64,000 nucleotides of DNA from Faecalibacillus faecis (GCF_003024675.1 NZ_PYLP01000006.1:48981-112980), one strand, 5' to 3'. Positions 7,537 through 15,394 are shown, counted from the stretch's first letter. The notes: a model not told the origin generated them from the letters alone. Numbers and translations are program-made.

Positions 7537-8546
7537 ATGTTATCGTCAAAAAGAGTCGTCCTTCCCTTAGTGGGAAGTTTCTTTTTGCCAGGAAAAGCAA
7601 AAGAAACAATTGAAGAAATAGAAGATCAAGAACTTGCACAAATTGCTTGGGCTGAGTATTATTTCTTTTCTGCAAAAGCCAAAGAATGTGTAGAAATCGT
7701 AGAAAAATACTTAAATCATGAAGATGTTATATTACGCTTATCGGCAGACATGCTCTATACATTTTCTAATTTAACTTTAGGAGATGCCTTTGCTGCACAA
7801 TGTGCCAGAGAAGACGTTTATCGATGTTTCGAAAAAATAATGAAAGAAAATACCCCTATAGAAGAAAAAGCTTCTTGTGTATTTGCTTATTATGTTATTA
7901 GTATTTTTATACATATTCCCCTCAAGAAGAAATACCACCTTTAGAACAATATATTTCCTATTTACCTATAGGGCAACGTTTATTCGCAATCAGTTTACTA
8001 GCTCATCAAACCTATTTAAAACAAGAATATGCAAAAGCAAAAGGAATTGTTCAAGGAGCGTTTTTTATGGCAGATGGTATTTATCCCATTGCGATGACTT
8101 ATTTAAATTGTGTACAAGCAATGTGTCAAATCAATTTAAAAGAACAAGAAGAAGCTATTCAATCAGTTGATTATGCATGGCAAAGAGCTAAACTTGATGG
8201 ATTTATGGAACCTTTTATTGAATATCATGGATTACTTCAAGGGGTTTTGGAAGTATGTATTCGAAAAAAGGAACCTGATGTTTATAAAAAACTCATGGAT
8301 GGAGTAATCGCTTTTAGTCGAGGTTGGATGAAAATTCATAATCCTAAGATGCAAAAAGAAGTAACAGATCTTTTAACGCCTTTGGAATTTTCAATTGCCA
8401 TGTTAGCTTGTCGCGATTGGACAAATCAAGAGATTGCTGAACATTTAGGATTATCGGTTAACACAGTAAAACACTATGTTTCGGGAATTTTAGAAAAATT
8501 AAATATTGATAAACGTGATAAAATTAAAGATTTTGTTAATCAATAA
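7537..8546 (+). pseudogene. LuxR-family regulator interrupted by a frameshift
   Basis: Two frames together encode one protein of about 336 residues. The N-terminal part (7537-7920) and the middle are all-helical, TPR-like. The C-terminal 60 residues form a LuxR/GerE helix-turn-helix (LTPLEFSIAMLACRDWTNQE, IAEHLGLSVNTVKHYVSGIL). The frame changes inside the CCCC run at 7918-7921. One added C would restore IPPQEEIPPLEQYISYLP without a break. The start at 7537 is chosen because GAGGTG at 7525-7530 serves as the ribosome site. The downstream half could be made separately from an ATG at 8067. It may be a recent mutation, a reversible slip or a sequencing error. Confidence 0.8.
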
Positions 8547-8576
8547 AAAGTGTCCATAAAAAAATAGGCACTTTTT
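8546..8576 (+). terminator. terminator after luxR-like gene, overlapping a second exclusive hairpin
   Basis: AAAAGTGTC (8546-8554) pairs with GGCACTTTT (8567-8575), one G-U pair included, and T residues follow. The right arm also pairs perfectly with AAGTGCCTAT (8586-8595), so the two structures exclude each other. Confidence 0.65.
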
Positions 8577-8595
8577 CATTTTCTTAAGTGCCTAT
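8564..8595 (+). promoter_or_regulatory. alternative (antiterminator-like) hairpin upstream of the ubiquitin-domain gene
   Basis: ATAGGCACTT and AAGTGCCTAT form a perfect 10-bp stem with a 12-nt loop. Forming it would take up the right arm of the terminator at 8546-8576. An extended -10 (TG-a-TAAAAT, 8613-8621) lies downstream, so the next gene may also have its own promoter. Confidence 0.45.
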
Positions 8596-8647
8596 CAATA
8601 AAATAATTCTAATGATAAAATTTAAGAAAAGGAAGGGAGAAAGAATT

Positions 8648-9865
8648 ATGAAAAAATTGCTGAGTTTTTTACTTTCTTTAAGTGTGTTATTTATATTTAT
8701 GATACCAATTAATGCAATGAATATTTTTATTGATTTAAAAATTATAGGTGAAACAGATTTAACACTTGAGGTTGAATCAGGGGATAGTATTGATAATGTT
8801 AAACAAAAAATTCAAGATAAAAAAGGTTTTCCTCCTGATCAACAATATCTCTATTTTAATGATCAACTTCTAGAAGATGGAAGAACATTAGCTGATTATA
8901 ATATCCAAAAAGAAAGTAAACTGTGTTTATTATTAAGGATGGTAAAAGAACCAATTTCTAATTTAAAAGAAGGTAAATATGAAGAAAATAAAACAATTCA
9001 ACTTGCTTCTAAAACAATAGGGGCAACAATCTATTATACGATGGATGGAAGCATGCCAAGTAAAACAACCGGTATAAAATACACAGAGCCAATAAATCTT
9101 ATAGGAGGAGTAGGCAAAAATACATCTATTACAATTAAAGCTATAGCTACTAAAGAAGGAATGCAAAAGAGTCAAGTAAGTACATTTGTTTATACAATAA
9201 GTATTCCTGCTGCTGATTATAGTCGAGTTAATGAAGCTATTTCTAGGGTAAATTCTATAGATAAAGAATTATATGAAAATTATAATAAAGTAGAAAAAGC
9301 GCTTTATCAAATTGATTGGAACAAAAGTAAACAAGAACAAGCAATAGTAGATAGCTATGCAGATACTATTAATAAAGCGATTGAAGGACTTGTAAAGAAA
9401 AACAAAGATTATAAAGTTACTGAAGGCGAAGCTTTTGTTAAAGAAAGTGGAAAAGATATTTCAATAAGAATAGATCATGAATATACAGAAAATGTAAAAG
9501 TAGAAGTAGATAATCAAGAAGTTGATAAAGTACATTATAAAGTAACAAAAGGTTCTACAATTTTTACTTTTGGTGATATGTATTTAAATACGCTTGCTGT
9601 AGGAATACATCATGTAAAAGTAACATTTGAAGATGGTATAGCTACAACAACTTTACTCATCAAAGAACAAACAAAAGATGATAATAATAGGAAAGATTCA
9701 ACATCAAATAATCAAGAAACAGTAAAACCAATGGTAAAAGCTGAAAATAAAGAAGAAGTAAAAAAAGTAAAAACAGGGGATGATGAAAATATTATAGGTG
9801 TTGTTTTATTATTGATAGGAAGTTTAGTTGTTTTAACTTATATTAAAAAAAAGAGAATTGAATAA
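8648..9865 (+). CDS. secreted, wall-anchored protein with an N-terminal ubiquitin domain
   Basis: A 405-residue surface protein. Residues 1-23 are a signal peptide ending P-I-N-A. Cleavage there would leave a mature chain starting exactly at Met-1 of a ubiquitin domain (24-98). [21 protein letters not shown] and NVKQKIQDK are almost identical to eukaryotic ubiquitin. By eye 41 of 58 positions match across ubiquitin residues 15-72. Lysines 27, 29, 33 and 63 are kept. K6, K11 and K48 are lost, Ile-44 is Tyr, and the RGG tail is absent (LLLRMVKEP), so it should not be conjugated. Next come a chitobiase C-terminal-like module ([14 protein letters not shown], about 101-185), a helical FIVAR-like stretch, an X2/Ig-like module (about 255-345), a charged spacer and a KVKTGD sorting signal with a membrane helix and a KKKR tail. 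Start chosen by GGAAGGGAG. Confidence 0.9.
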   Translation: MKKLLSFLLSLSVLFIFMIPINAMNIFIDLKIIGETDLTLEVESGDSIDNVKQKIQDKKGFPPDQQYLYFNDQLLEDGRTLADYNIQKESKLCLLLRMVKEPISNLKEGKYEENKTIQLASKTIGATIYYTMDGSMPSKTTGIKYTEPINLIGGVGKNTSITIKAIATKEGMQKSQVSTFVYTISIPAADYSRVNEAISRVNSIDKELYENYNKVEKALYQIDWNKSKQEQAIVDSYADTINKAIEGLVKKNKDYKVTEGEAFVKESGKDISIRIDHEYTENVKVEVDNQEVDKVHYKVTKGSTIFTFGDMYLNTLAVGIHHVKVTFEDGIATTTLLIKEQTKDDNNRKDSTSNNQETVKPMVKAENKEEVKKVKTGDDENIIGVVLLLIGSLVVLTYIKKKRIE

Positions 9866-9875
9866 AATAAATGAT

Positions 9876-9900
9876 GGCAACTCGAATGAGTTGCTTTTTA
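9876..9900 (+). terminator. terminator of the ubiquitin-domain gene
   Basis: GCAACTC-gaat-GAGTTGC is a perfect 7-bp stem followed by TTTTTAT. Confidence 0.85.
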
Positions 9901-9909
9901 TATAAATAT

Positions 9910-9956
9910 TTGACATTTATAAAGTTATCTATTAAAATAGTTCAAAAATGAACTAT
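9910..9956 (+). promoter_or_regulatory. promoter and palindromic operator of the marR-TSUP operon
   Basis: TTGACA (9910-9915), a 17-bp spacer and TAAAAT (9933-9938) form the promoter. ATAGTTCA-aaaa-TGAACTAT (9937-9956), a perfect 8-bp palindrome, overlaps the -10 and the start of transcription. This is the usual place for autorepression by the MarR protein encoded next. Confidence 0.75.
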
Positions 9957-9979
9957 CTAAAAATGAAGGAAGTGATAAT

Positions 9980-10405
9980 ATGAATATTGATTTTGCTAGA
10001 AAATTAGAACTTGCTTATCATCAACAATGTAAAGATCTTTGTAATGAATTTCATCTAAAGCAAACAGGGTTTGATATTTTGATGTTTTTGGGAAATAACC
10101 CTCAATATAAACATGCTAAAGATATTGTGGAAATAAGAAAAATCAAAGCAAACCTTGTTTCAATTCATGTGGATCAGTTAGTTGATCAAGGATATTTATC
10201 TAGGATAGATGTTCCAGGAGATCGAAGAAAAGTTGAATTAGTTTTGAATAAAAAAGCGAATGATGTTATAAAAAAAGGAAAAGCGTTTCAAAACCATTTC
10301 TTTTCTTCACTTTTTTCAGATATTGATGAAAAGCATCAAAAGATATTTAAAGAAACATTAGAACTTATGGAAAAAAATATAGATTGTTTATTGGAGGAAA
10401 AATAA
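9980..10405 (+). CDS. MarR-family transcriptional regulator
   Basis: A 141-residue winged-helix protein. The recognition helix region (VEIRKIKANLVSIHVDQLVDQGYL) and the wing with the family signature D-x-R (IDVPGDRRKVELVL) are clear. It would bind the palindrome at 9937-9956 as a dimer. It is separated by one base from the following TSUP transporter gene, so it most likely controls export of a small anion or its own inducer. The ligand cannot be read from the sequence. The start has AAGGAAG upstream. Confidence 0.88.
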   Translation: MNIDFARKLELAYHQQCKDLCNEFHLKQTGFDILMFLGNNPQYKHAKDIVEIRKIKANLVSIHVDQLVDQGYLSRIDVPGDRRKVELVLNKKANDVIKKGKAFQNHFFSSLFSDIDEKHQKIFKETLELMEKNIDCLLEEK

Positions 10406-10406
10406 A

Positions 10407-11180
10407 TTGGAAACAAATATTTTATTTATTATTCTTGTAACCTTTTTTGCTGGAATGGGAGCAGGTCTAGGAACAGGTTTTGCAGGAATGTCAGCGGCTG
10501 CTGTTATTAGCCCAATGCTCATTGCTTTTTTGAAAATGGACCCTTATATGGCAGTAGGTATTGCTTTGTCATCAGATGTCCTTGCCAGTGCGGTTTCAGC
10601 TTATACTTATGGAAAAAATAAAAATTTAGATATTAGAAATGGTTTATTGATGATGGTAAGTGTACTTATTTTTACGGTAGTAGGTAGTTATGCGGCAAGT
10701 CTTTTACCATCTTCAACAATGGGAAGTTTTTCAGTTTTTATGACTTTTATTTTAGGAGTTAAATTTATTGTTAGACCAGTAATGACAACGAAAGAGGCGA
10801 TGAATAATGTTTCTTCTAAAAAAAGAGCAATCCAATCTATAATTTGTGGAACTTGTATAGGTTTTATTTGCGGTTTTGTTGGAGCAGGTGGAGGCATGAT
10901 GATGCTTCTTATCTTAACAACAGTCATGGGATATGAACTTAAAACAGCAGTAGGTACGAGTGTTTTTATTATGACCTTTACAGCCCTTACCGGAGCTATT
11001 TCACATTTTATGATTGGTGGGCTTCCTAATTTAACAGTATGGATTTTATGTATTATCTTTACTCTTATTTGGGCAAGAATTGCTGCTTTATTTGCGAATA
11101 AAGCAACTCCTAAAACCTTAAATAGAGCAACAGGAATTGTTCTTGTTGTTCTAGGAATTGTTATCTTTTTATTTTCATAA
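10407..11180 (+). CDS. TSUP-family (TauE/SafE) anion transporter
   Basis: A 257-residue protein with about eight membrane helices in two halves. The repeat motifs GLGTGFAGMSAAAVISPML and GFVGAGGGMMMLLILTTVMG are the duplicated signature of the TauE/SafE family (COG0730), which moves sulfite, sulfonates or related organic anions. The start is a TTG one base after the marR stop, using GGAGG from the end of that gene. The arrangement implies co-transcription and MarR control. Confidence 0.88.
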   Translation: METNILFIILVTFFAGMGAGLGTGFAGMSAAAVISPMLIAFLKMDPYMAVGIALSSDVLASAVSAYTYGKNKNLDIRNGLLMMVSVLIFTVVGSYAASLLPSSTMGSFSVFMTFILGVKFIVRPVMTTKEAMNNVSSKKRAIQSIICGTCIGFICGFVGAGGGMMMLLILTTVMGYELKTAVGTSVFIMTFTALTGAISHFMIGGLPNLTVWILCIIFTLIWARIAALFANKATPKTLNRATGIVLVVLGIVIFLFS

Positions 11181-11183
11181 TAT

Positions 11184-11213
11184 AAAATTGAGGAATGAAT
11201 CCTCAATTTTTTA
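11184..11213 (+). terminator. terminator of the marR-TSUP operon
   Basis: A perfect 11-bp stem, AAAATTGAGGA with its complement, has a 5-nt loop and ends in a T tract. Confidence 0.9.
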
Positions 11214-11470
11214 TGCGACAGGCAGTCGCTTATATGTCATGTTTACAGGAACATGAAATTTTCTATTTACAAATGATTGTTCAAGATAGTTAACTATAAA
11301 CTTGAAATGCGTCATGGAAGCTAGAAATCCTGTAGACGAAATATCAGGCCGAAACAAAATATGAACTGAAGGTGCGGCTGATGTTAGTATAAAAACTGTA
11401 CAAGTTAAATGGAAGAATTAAACATCATTTGGTACAATGTCATAAGTAAAAAAAGAAATGGAGAAAGACT
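11214..11470 (+). other. 257-bp structured, gene-free leader before the IS3 remnant
   Basis: It has no open frame of note but is richer in G and C than its surroundings. It contains several short hairpins: GCGAC-aggca-GTCGC (about 11215-11229) and CATGTT-tacagg-AACATG (about 11239-11256). A GC-richer segment (CAGGCCGAAAC, then GGTGCGGCTGATG) follows. It may be the left end and leader of the IS, or an RNA gene. I cannot match it to a known intron or riboswitch. Confidence 0.35.
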
Positions 11471-11761
11471 ATGACAAAACCAGTATTTGATGATGAATTT
11501 AAACAAGGTGTTGTAGATTATGCTAACCAACATCCTGAAGAATCCAAAGTTTCTATTGCTAAAAGATTTGGTATTGCAGACAGTACAATTCATAAATGGA
11601 TAAAAGATGCAAACAACAATGGCAATAAAATTGAATCTCGAGGATCCGGTAATTTTTCTAGTGATGAGGCTAAAGAAATTGCAAGATTAAGAAAAGAATT
11701 AAAAGATACACAGGATGCGTTAGAAGTGTTAAAAAAGGCCATTGGCATACTGGGAAAATAA
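11471..11761 (+). CDS. IS3-family transposase OrfA
   Basis: A 96-residue protein with an N-terminal helix-turn-helix (VSIAKRFGIADSTIHKWIKD) and a leucine-zipper-like C-terminal helix (RLRKELKDTQDALEVLKKAI), as in IS3-family OrfA. An A6G slippery run at 11731-11737 near its end is the standard site where ribosomes shift by -1 to make OrfAB, and orfB is indeed in the -1 frame. Alone, OrfA binds the IS ends but cannot transpose. The GGAG site upstream of the ATG is good. Confidence 0.85.
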   Translation: MTKPVFDDEFKQGVVDYANQHPEESKVSIAKRFGIADSTIHKWIKDANNNGNKIESRGSGNFSSDEAKEIARLRKELKDTQDALEVLKKAIGILGK

Positions 11762-12127
11762 ATAAAACAGATATTTATAAAGCAGTTAAGGAAGAAAAGC
11801 AAAAAGATTCTACTGTTTCTGTTTCTAGTGTGCTGAAAAAATTAGATGTAAGCAGATCAGGATTCTATGATTATTTGAAAAGAGTTCCAAGTAAAACCAA
11901 ATTAAGAAAAGAAAGAATTACAAAAGAAATCAAGAAAATCCATTGTTATCTGAAAAATATGAGGATTATCATGCAATTTATGCATTTGCACATATTCTTG
12001 AAAGATATTTGTGTAAAGAACAACTGTCAGAAAAAATATATTGTTTATCACAAAGAAATTTAGAATTATTAAAGAGAAATGAAAAAATATTTGATGAAAT
12101 AGTTAAAAATTCATATAAAAATTGATA
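11762..12127 (+). pseudogene. IS3 OrfB remnant, N-terminal part only
   Basis: The -1 frame continues from OrfA with IYKAVKEEKQKDSTVSVSSV and LDVSRSGFYDYLKR, the typical OrfB opening. Near 11945 the frame breaks and the remaining sequence no longer shows the integrase catalytic core (no DDE motif). The IS is therefore inactive. The trailing frame (HAIYAFAHILERYLCK) may be decayed OrfB or foreign sequence. Confidence 0.7.
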
Positions 12128-12271
12128 AGTCAAAAAGAGTTACTTAAGATAAAATAGAGGTCAAGCATAACAATGTTTTTTCTGATATTATCATTTTTTA
12201 TTGCTTGAATAGAAAGATATAACATGAGATAATATTCATTGGAAAGAAATATCAATGGGAGGATAAATATC

Positions 12272-12889
12272 ATGAATTTAATTTCGGAAAGTTATAGTAT
12301 TGTTAAATTTTTATTTAATATTAATGACTTAAGAAATCTCAAAAGTATATTTCAACATGGAATATTATCTAAAAATGAAAAATTAATACGTGATATTTCT
12401 TCAACGGATTTATCAAATCCAGATGTTCAAAAAAGACGTGATGATAAAAGAATTCCAAATCATGGAATGCTCCATGATTATGCTAATTTATATTTTAATC
12501 CTAGAAATCCAATGATGTATTACTTAATAAATCATAAAAAAATAGATGATTTATGTATTGTTTGTGTTGATAAAAGAGTTCTTGATTTAGAAGGAACTGT
12601 TGTATCAGATCGTAATGCTGCATCAGAATTGGCAGCTTTTGAATCAGCTGATAAAGGCAAAAGATATATTAAATTTTCTAAAGTTTTTGCAAAATATTGG
12701 ACGAGTGATAACCCATTAGAACAGTATGAAAATAAACAAATACAATGTGCAGAGGTTTTGGTTCTCAATAAAGTGCCCGTAGAATATTTGATAGGTGTTA
12801 TTGTTTGTAATGAAAATGCAAAACAAAAAGTAGAGGATTTGAATTTAAATATTCAAGTGATTATTCGTAAAGAATTATTTTTTCAATAG
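12272..12889 (+). CDS. darT: DarT toxin, DNA thymidine/guanosine ADP-ribosyltransferase
   Basis: A 205-residue toxin that attaches ADP-ribose from NAD+ to bases in single-stranded DNA and so blocks replication. The family hallmarks are present: LFNINDLRNLKSIFQHGIL (NAD-site start), HDYANLYFNPRNPMMYYL, and the catalytic Glu in CAEVLVLNKVP near the C-terminus. The length is typical of DarT. The ATG at 12272 follows GGGAGG; the frame opens earlier, at 12239, but without a ribosome site. The gene ends 15 bp before darG. It lies between IS and ICE remnants, which suggests horizontal arrival. DarTG systems are known to protect against phages. Confidence 0.9.
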   Translation: MNLISESYSIVKFLFNINDLRNLKSIFQHGILSKNEKLIRDISSTDLSNPDVQKRRDDKRIPNHGMLHDYANLYFNPRNPMMYYLINHKKIDDLCIVCVDKRVLDLEGTVVSDRNAASELAAFESADKGKRYIKFSKVFAKYWTSDNPLEQYENKQIQCAEVLVLNKVPVEYLIGVIVCNENAKQKVEDLNLNIQVIIRKELFFQ

Positions 12890-12904
12890 AAAGGAGGCAG
12901 TCAT

Positions 12905-14005
12905 ATGATTAGAATTAAACTAGGAGATATTTTTGAATCAGAGATGAAAACCCTAGTTAATACTATTAACTGTGTTGGTGTCATGGGTAAAGGAATTGCT
13001 AAAATTTATAAAGACAGATATCCAAAAATGTTTGAAGAATATAAGGATATGTGTACTAAAAAGTTAATTCATACAGGTTATTTATATCCTTATTATGAAG
13101 ATAATTCTGTAAAAATTTTAAACTTTCCAACAAAACAACATTGGCGTTCTCCTTCTAAGCTTGAATATATTCAAGAAGGATTAAATTGGTTTATTCAAAA
13201 TTATGAAAGATTAAAAATCACATCTATTGCATTTCCTCCTTTAGGTTGTGGTAATGGTGGACTTGATTGGGAAACTGTTGGACCACTCATGTATCAATCT
13301 TTAAAAGATCTGCCAATAGATATTGAAATCTATGCACCTTTTGGAACAGAAAAAAGTAAATTACAGGTTGAGTTTTTATTGGTTAATGAAAATAAGGTGA
13401 ATAAAACAGGTGTTATTTATGAGAAAATAAATAATAACTGGCTACTGGTATTACAGCTTATAAAGAAATTAGAAGAATCTGAATATAACATTAAAGTAGG
13501 AAGAACAATTTTTCAAAAAATATGTTATGTTTTATCAAGATATGGGACTGATATAGGTGTGGAATTTTCAAAAGGAACATATGGTCCATACAGTGCAGAT
13601 ATAAAGAAAATAATTACAATTCTTTCAAACAATAATTTAATTTATGAAAAAGAATATGGAAAAATGATGCTTATAACAGTGAGTAAGGATTTTAAGATAG
13701 ATAAATCATTATATTCACAAAAAGATATAGAAAATGTAAATAAAACGTTTCAATTATTTAAAAGGGTGAAGGATACAAATCAAGCAGAATTGATTACGAC
13801 TATTTTATTTTCATTTGATAGTTTAAAAGAAACTTATCATGAGGTGACTGAAAATATGATATATCAATATATTCTTGAATGGAAAAAAAGATTTAGTGGT
13901 TATCAAAGTGAATTAAAAATTAGAGAACTTATTAAGTCACTGACTGGAATGAATTTAATTGCTACTGATTATACTAAAGATTATGTAGACGATATGCTTT
14001 TTTAA
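12905..14005 (+). CDS. darG: DarG antitoxin, macrodomain ADP-ribosylglycohydrolase
   Basis: A 366-residue antitoxin. Residues 1-155 form a macrodomain that removes ADP-ribose from DNA: the NTINCVGVMGKGIAK loop and FPPLGCGNGGLDW bind ADP-ribose. Residues 175-366 are the DarG C-terminal domain (VGRTIFQKICYVLSRYGTD, FSKGTYGPYSADIKK), which binds and neutralises DarT directly. The ribosome site GAAAGGAGG is very strong, stronger than that of darT, which suits an antitoxin made in excess. The pair is complete and ends in a terminator. Confidence 0.92.
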   Translation: MIRIKLGDIFESEMKTLVNTINCVGVMGKGIAKIYKDRYPKMFEEYKDMCTKKLIHTGYLYPYYEDNSVKILNFPTKQHWRSPSKLEYIQEGLNWFIQNYERLKITSIAFPPLGCGNGGLDWETVGPLMYQSLKDLPIDIEIYAPFGTEKSKLQVEFLLVNENKVNKTGVIYEKINNNWLLVLQLIKKLEESEYNIKVGRTIFQKICYVLSRYGTDIGVEFSKGTYGPYSADIKKIITILSNNNLIYEKEYGKMMLITVSKDFKIDKSLYSQKDIENVNKTFQLFKRVKDTNQAELITTILFSFDSLKETYHEVTENMIYQYILEWKKRFSGYQSELKIRELIKSLTGMNLIATDYTKDYVDDMLF

Positions 14006-14022
14006 AATAAGTTTGGAATTAT

Positions 14023-14056
14023 AAGAACAGCTTTGTAGAGAGTTGTTCTTTTTTTA
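14023..14056 (+). terminator. terminator of darTG
   Basis: AAGAACAGCT pairs with AGTTGTTCTT (one G-U pair) and runs into seven T residues. Confidence 0.8.
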
Positions 14057-14066
14057 TGAATAAAGA

Positions 14067-14264
14067 ATGGAGTTGAATCAATTGATAAAGAAAAATATAA
14101 AAGAAATTCAAAAGTTAAAATCGCAAAAACAAATAAAACTCAATAAAAGAAATCAGTTAGATGAAGAAATTAATCTCATTAATTTACACCTCAAAGATTT
14201 AAATAATTTGAAGAATCAGTATGAAAAACTTGAAAAAATACTGATTATTTTTTTGATGGTTTAA
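14067..14264 (+). CDS. small lysine-rich coiled-coil protein, unknown
   Basis: A 65-residue frame, almost entirely heptad-like helix (residues 5-55), with a hydrophobic tail of seven residues. There is no strong ribosome site and I recognise no family. It directly precedes the ICE fragment genes and could be a mobile-element accessory protein, or a fragment of a larger coiled-coil protein that has lost its end. Confidence 0.35.
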   Translation: MELNQLIKKNIKEIQKLKSQKQIKLNKRNQLDEEINLINLHLKDLNNLKNQYEKLEKILIIFLMV

Positions 14265-14285
14265 ATAATGGAGGATAATAAAAAG

Positions 14286-14426
14286 ATGAAATTTAAAGTT
14301 GAAATTATAGAAATATTGCAATATCAGGAAGTGATTGAAGACAAAGATGAACAGAAAGCTTTACAGAAATTAAAAGAGAAATATCATGATCAGGGAATCA
14401 TTCTTAATGAAGAAAATTATGTATAA
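14286..14426 (+). CDS. DpnD/PcfM-like small ICE protein
   Basis: A 46-residue frame (MKFKVEIIEILQYQEVIEDK, then ALQKLKEKY, then LNEENYV) preceded by GGAGG. The opening K-V-E-I-x-E-x-L-Q and the ending acidic stretch fit the DpnD/PcfM family of short proteins carried by conjugative elements next to the mobilisation genes. The function is unknown. It supports the reading of 14060-14800 as a second ICE remnant. Confidence 0.55.
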   Translation: MKFKVEIIEILQYQEVIEDKDEQKALQKLKEKYHDQGIILNEENYV

Positions 14427-14554
14427 ACCGATTTTAAGGCCATAGAAAAAATGAAAAAGAAAGATGAATATGTTAGATAATGATCTTTCGTATGGTCAAT
14501 TAAAATTCTTTATAAAAGAGATTTATTTCTATGTCCTGAATTGTAGCAAGCAAG

Positions 14555-14599
14555 GACTTTTGCCGTCAAAAGTCAGCCTGTTAGGGGAAATCCCCCTAA
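14555..14599 (+). promoter_or_regulatory. twin hairpins, possible oriT or leader of the ICE remnant
   Basis: GACTTTTG-ccgt-CAAAAGTC (14555-14574) and TTAGGGG-aaat-CCCCTAA (14581-14599, with one extra C) stand next to each other, about 80 bases before a relaxase start. GC-rich paired hairpins in this position are common in Tn1549-type elements. A transfer-origin role is inferred only. Confidence 0.4.
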
Positions 14600-14623
14600 T
14601 ACCCCATGAAGGAGAAATGAATT

Positions 14624-14797
14624 ATGGAGTATATAAAACTATTTGTTGTATTTGAATTAGGTGCCTTATGTGGTGCTGTTATCATGTGTATGCTACAAGG
14701 TGGTCGATATATAATGGCAACAACTTCTATATGGGCAGTTAAGTACAGTTTAAAAGATGTTCTTGATTATGCTTCTAATCCTATAGTGCTAGTATAA
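14624..14797 (+). pseudogene. DUF3789-like gene run into the first codons of a relaxase
   Basis: The frame starts as a DUF3789-like membrane peptide (LFVVFELGALCGAVIMCMLQ). It continues without its stop into MATTSIWAVKYSLKDVLDYA, the opening I recognise from MobP/VirD2-type relaxases of Tn1549-like elements (14714 onward). The relaxase ends after 28 codons at TAA 14795. Both genes are therefore broken: the small one has lost its stop and the relaxase lacks its catalytic domain. Confidence 0.65.
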
Positions 14798-14874
14798 ATT
14801 TAGTACCAGTTAAACAGAAATATTTCTAAAAAGGATGATGTAAATAATTTGATGATACAAAGAACGATAAAGAA

Positions 14875-15068
14875 AATATAGATTTAAAAGATGCCGTTGA
14901 AATATTAAAAAAAGCAATGAGCATAGTAAGCAGCCAGTAAATGTCCTCTATGAAGCTATTAAAGAATATATAGAAGAAAGTACTGGTATTAAAACTGTTT
15001 CTTTAAGAGCTGTAACTCAAATACTTGGTGTTTCAAGAAGTGGATTTAAAAGTTGGATAAATAGAGGG
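14875..15068 (+). pseudogene. second IS3 remnant (OrfA end and OrfB start)
   Basis: DLKDAVEILKKAMSIVSSQ is the end of an IS3 OrfA. In the next frame, VLYEAIKEYIEESTGIKTVS followed by LGVSRSGFKSWINRG is the start of OrfB. Both ends are missing. It differs in sequence from the copy at 11471, so it derives from another IS3-group element. Confidence 0.7.
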
Positions 15069-15358
15069 ATTCTAGTCTATGCGTTCTTCGTTTTTCTTCC
15101 TAGGGAGAAAATATGAAAATACATTTAAAAGATAATAAAATTATTTTATATAATATAGAAAGAATTATAGACAGTATTTATTTTATTATGATTTTAGAGT
15201 GAATTTAAAATCGGGTAGAAGACTTGTATAAATTATTGTGGGAAGAGAAGATTATACATATTTCATACTATTAACTTCAAAGCCTTAAGAAAAAATAGAG
15301 AAAGAAGAAATCCGAGAATAAACAGCTAAAATAGATATTGTACATTTTAGCTATTTCA
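15069..15358 (+). other. gene-free stretch with decayed coding traces and a closing hairpin
   Basis: Short broken frames only (for example a 29-codon frame from 15114). Traces such as GRRLV and REDYTYFILLTSK suggest a decayed gene, not identifiable. AGCTAAAAT (15324-15332) pairs with ATTTTAGCT (15344-15352), a possible weak terminator ending the island. Confidence 0.4.
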
Positions 15359-15394
15359 TTTATTATATTATTACTATGTATTTGGAGGTCTTAT

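Larger units (their letters stand above)
14060..14800 (+). mobile_element. second ICE remnant, mobilisation region
   Basis: A DpnD/PcfM-like gene, paired GC-rich hairpins, a DUF3789-like gene and a relaxase 5' end occur in the order found in the mobilisation region of Tn1549-type elements. The rest is missing, and the block abuts an IS3 fragment at about 14850. It does not continue the remnant at 4787-6852, so two events or one scattered element are possible. Confidence 0.55.

Noticed and set aside
8588..8647. Earlier GTG start for the ubiquitin-domain protein
   Set aside because: It would place 20 charged residues before a perfect signal peptide, and the strong ribosome site fits the ATG at 8648.
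10688..11206. 172-codon minus-strand frame
   Set aside because: It is antisense to the TSUP transporter, lacks a ribosome site and has the composition of a shadow of a membrane protein gene.
11214..11470. Group I or group II intron 5' region
   Set aside because: No conserved 5' intron start, no domain V-like hairpin and no intron-encoded reverse transcriptase were seen.
14464..14655. 63-codon frame as a gene
   Set aside because: It runs straight through the twin hairpins and into the DUF3789-like gene in another frame, has no family resemblance and no ribosome site.
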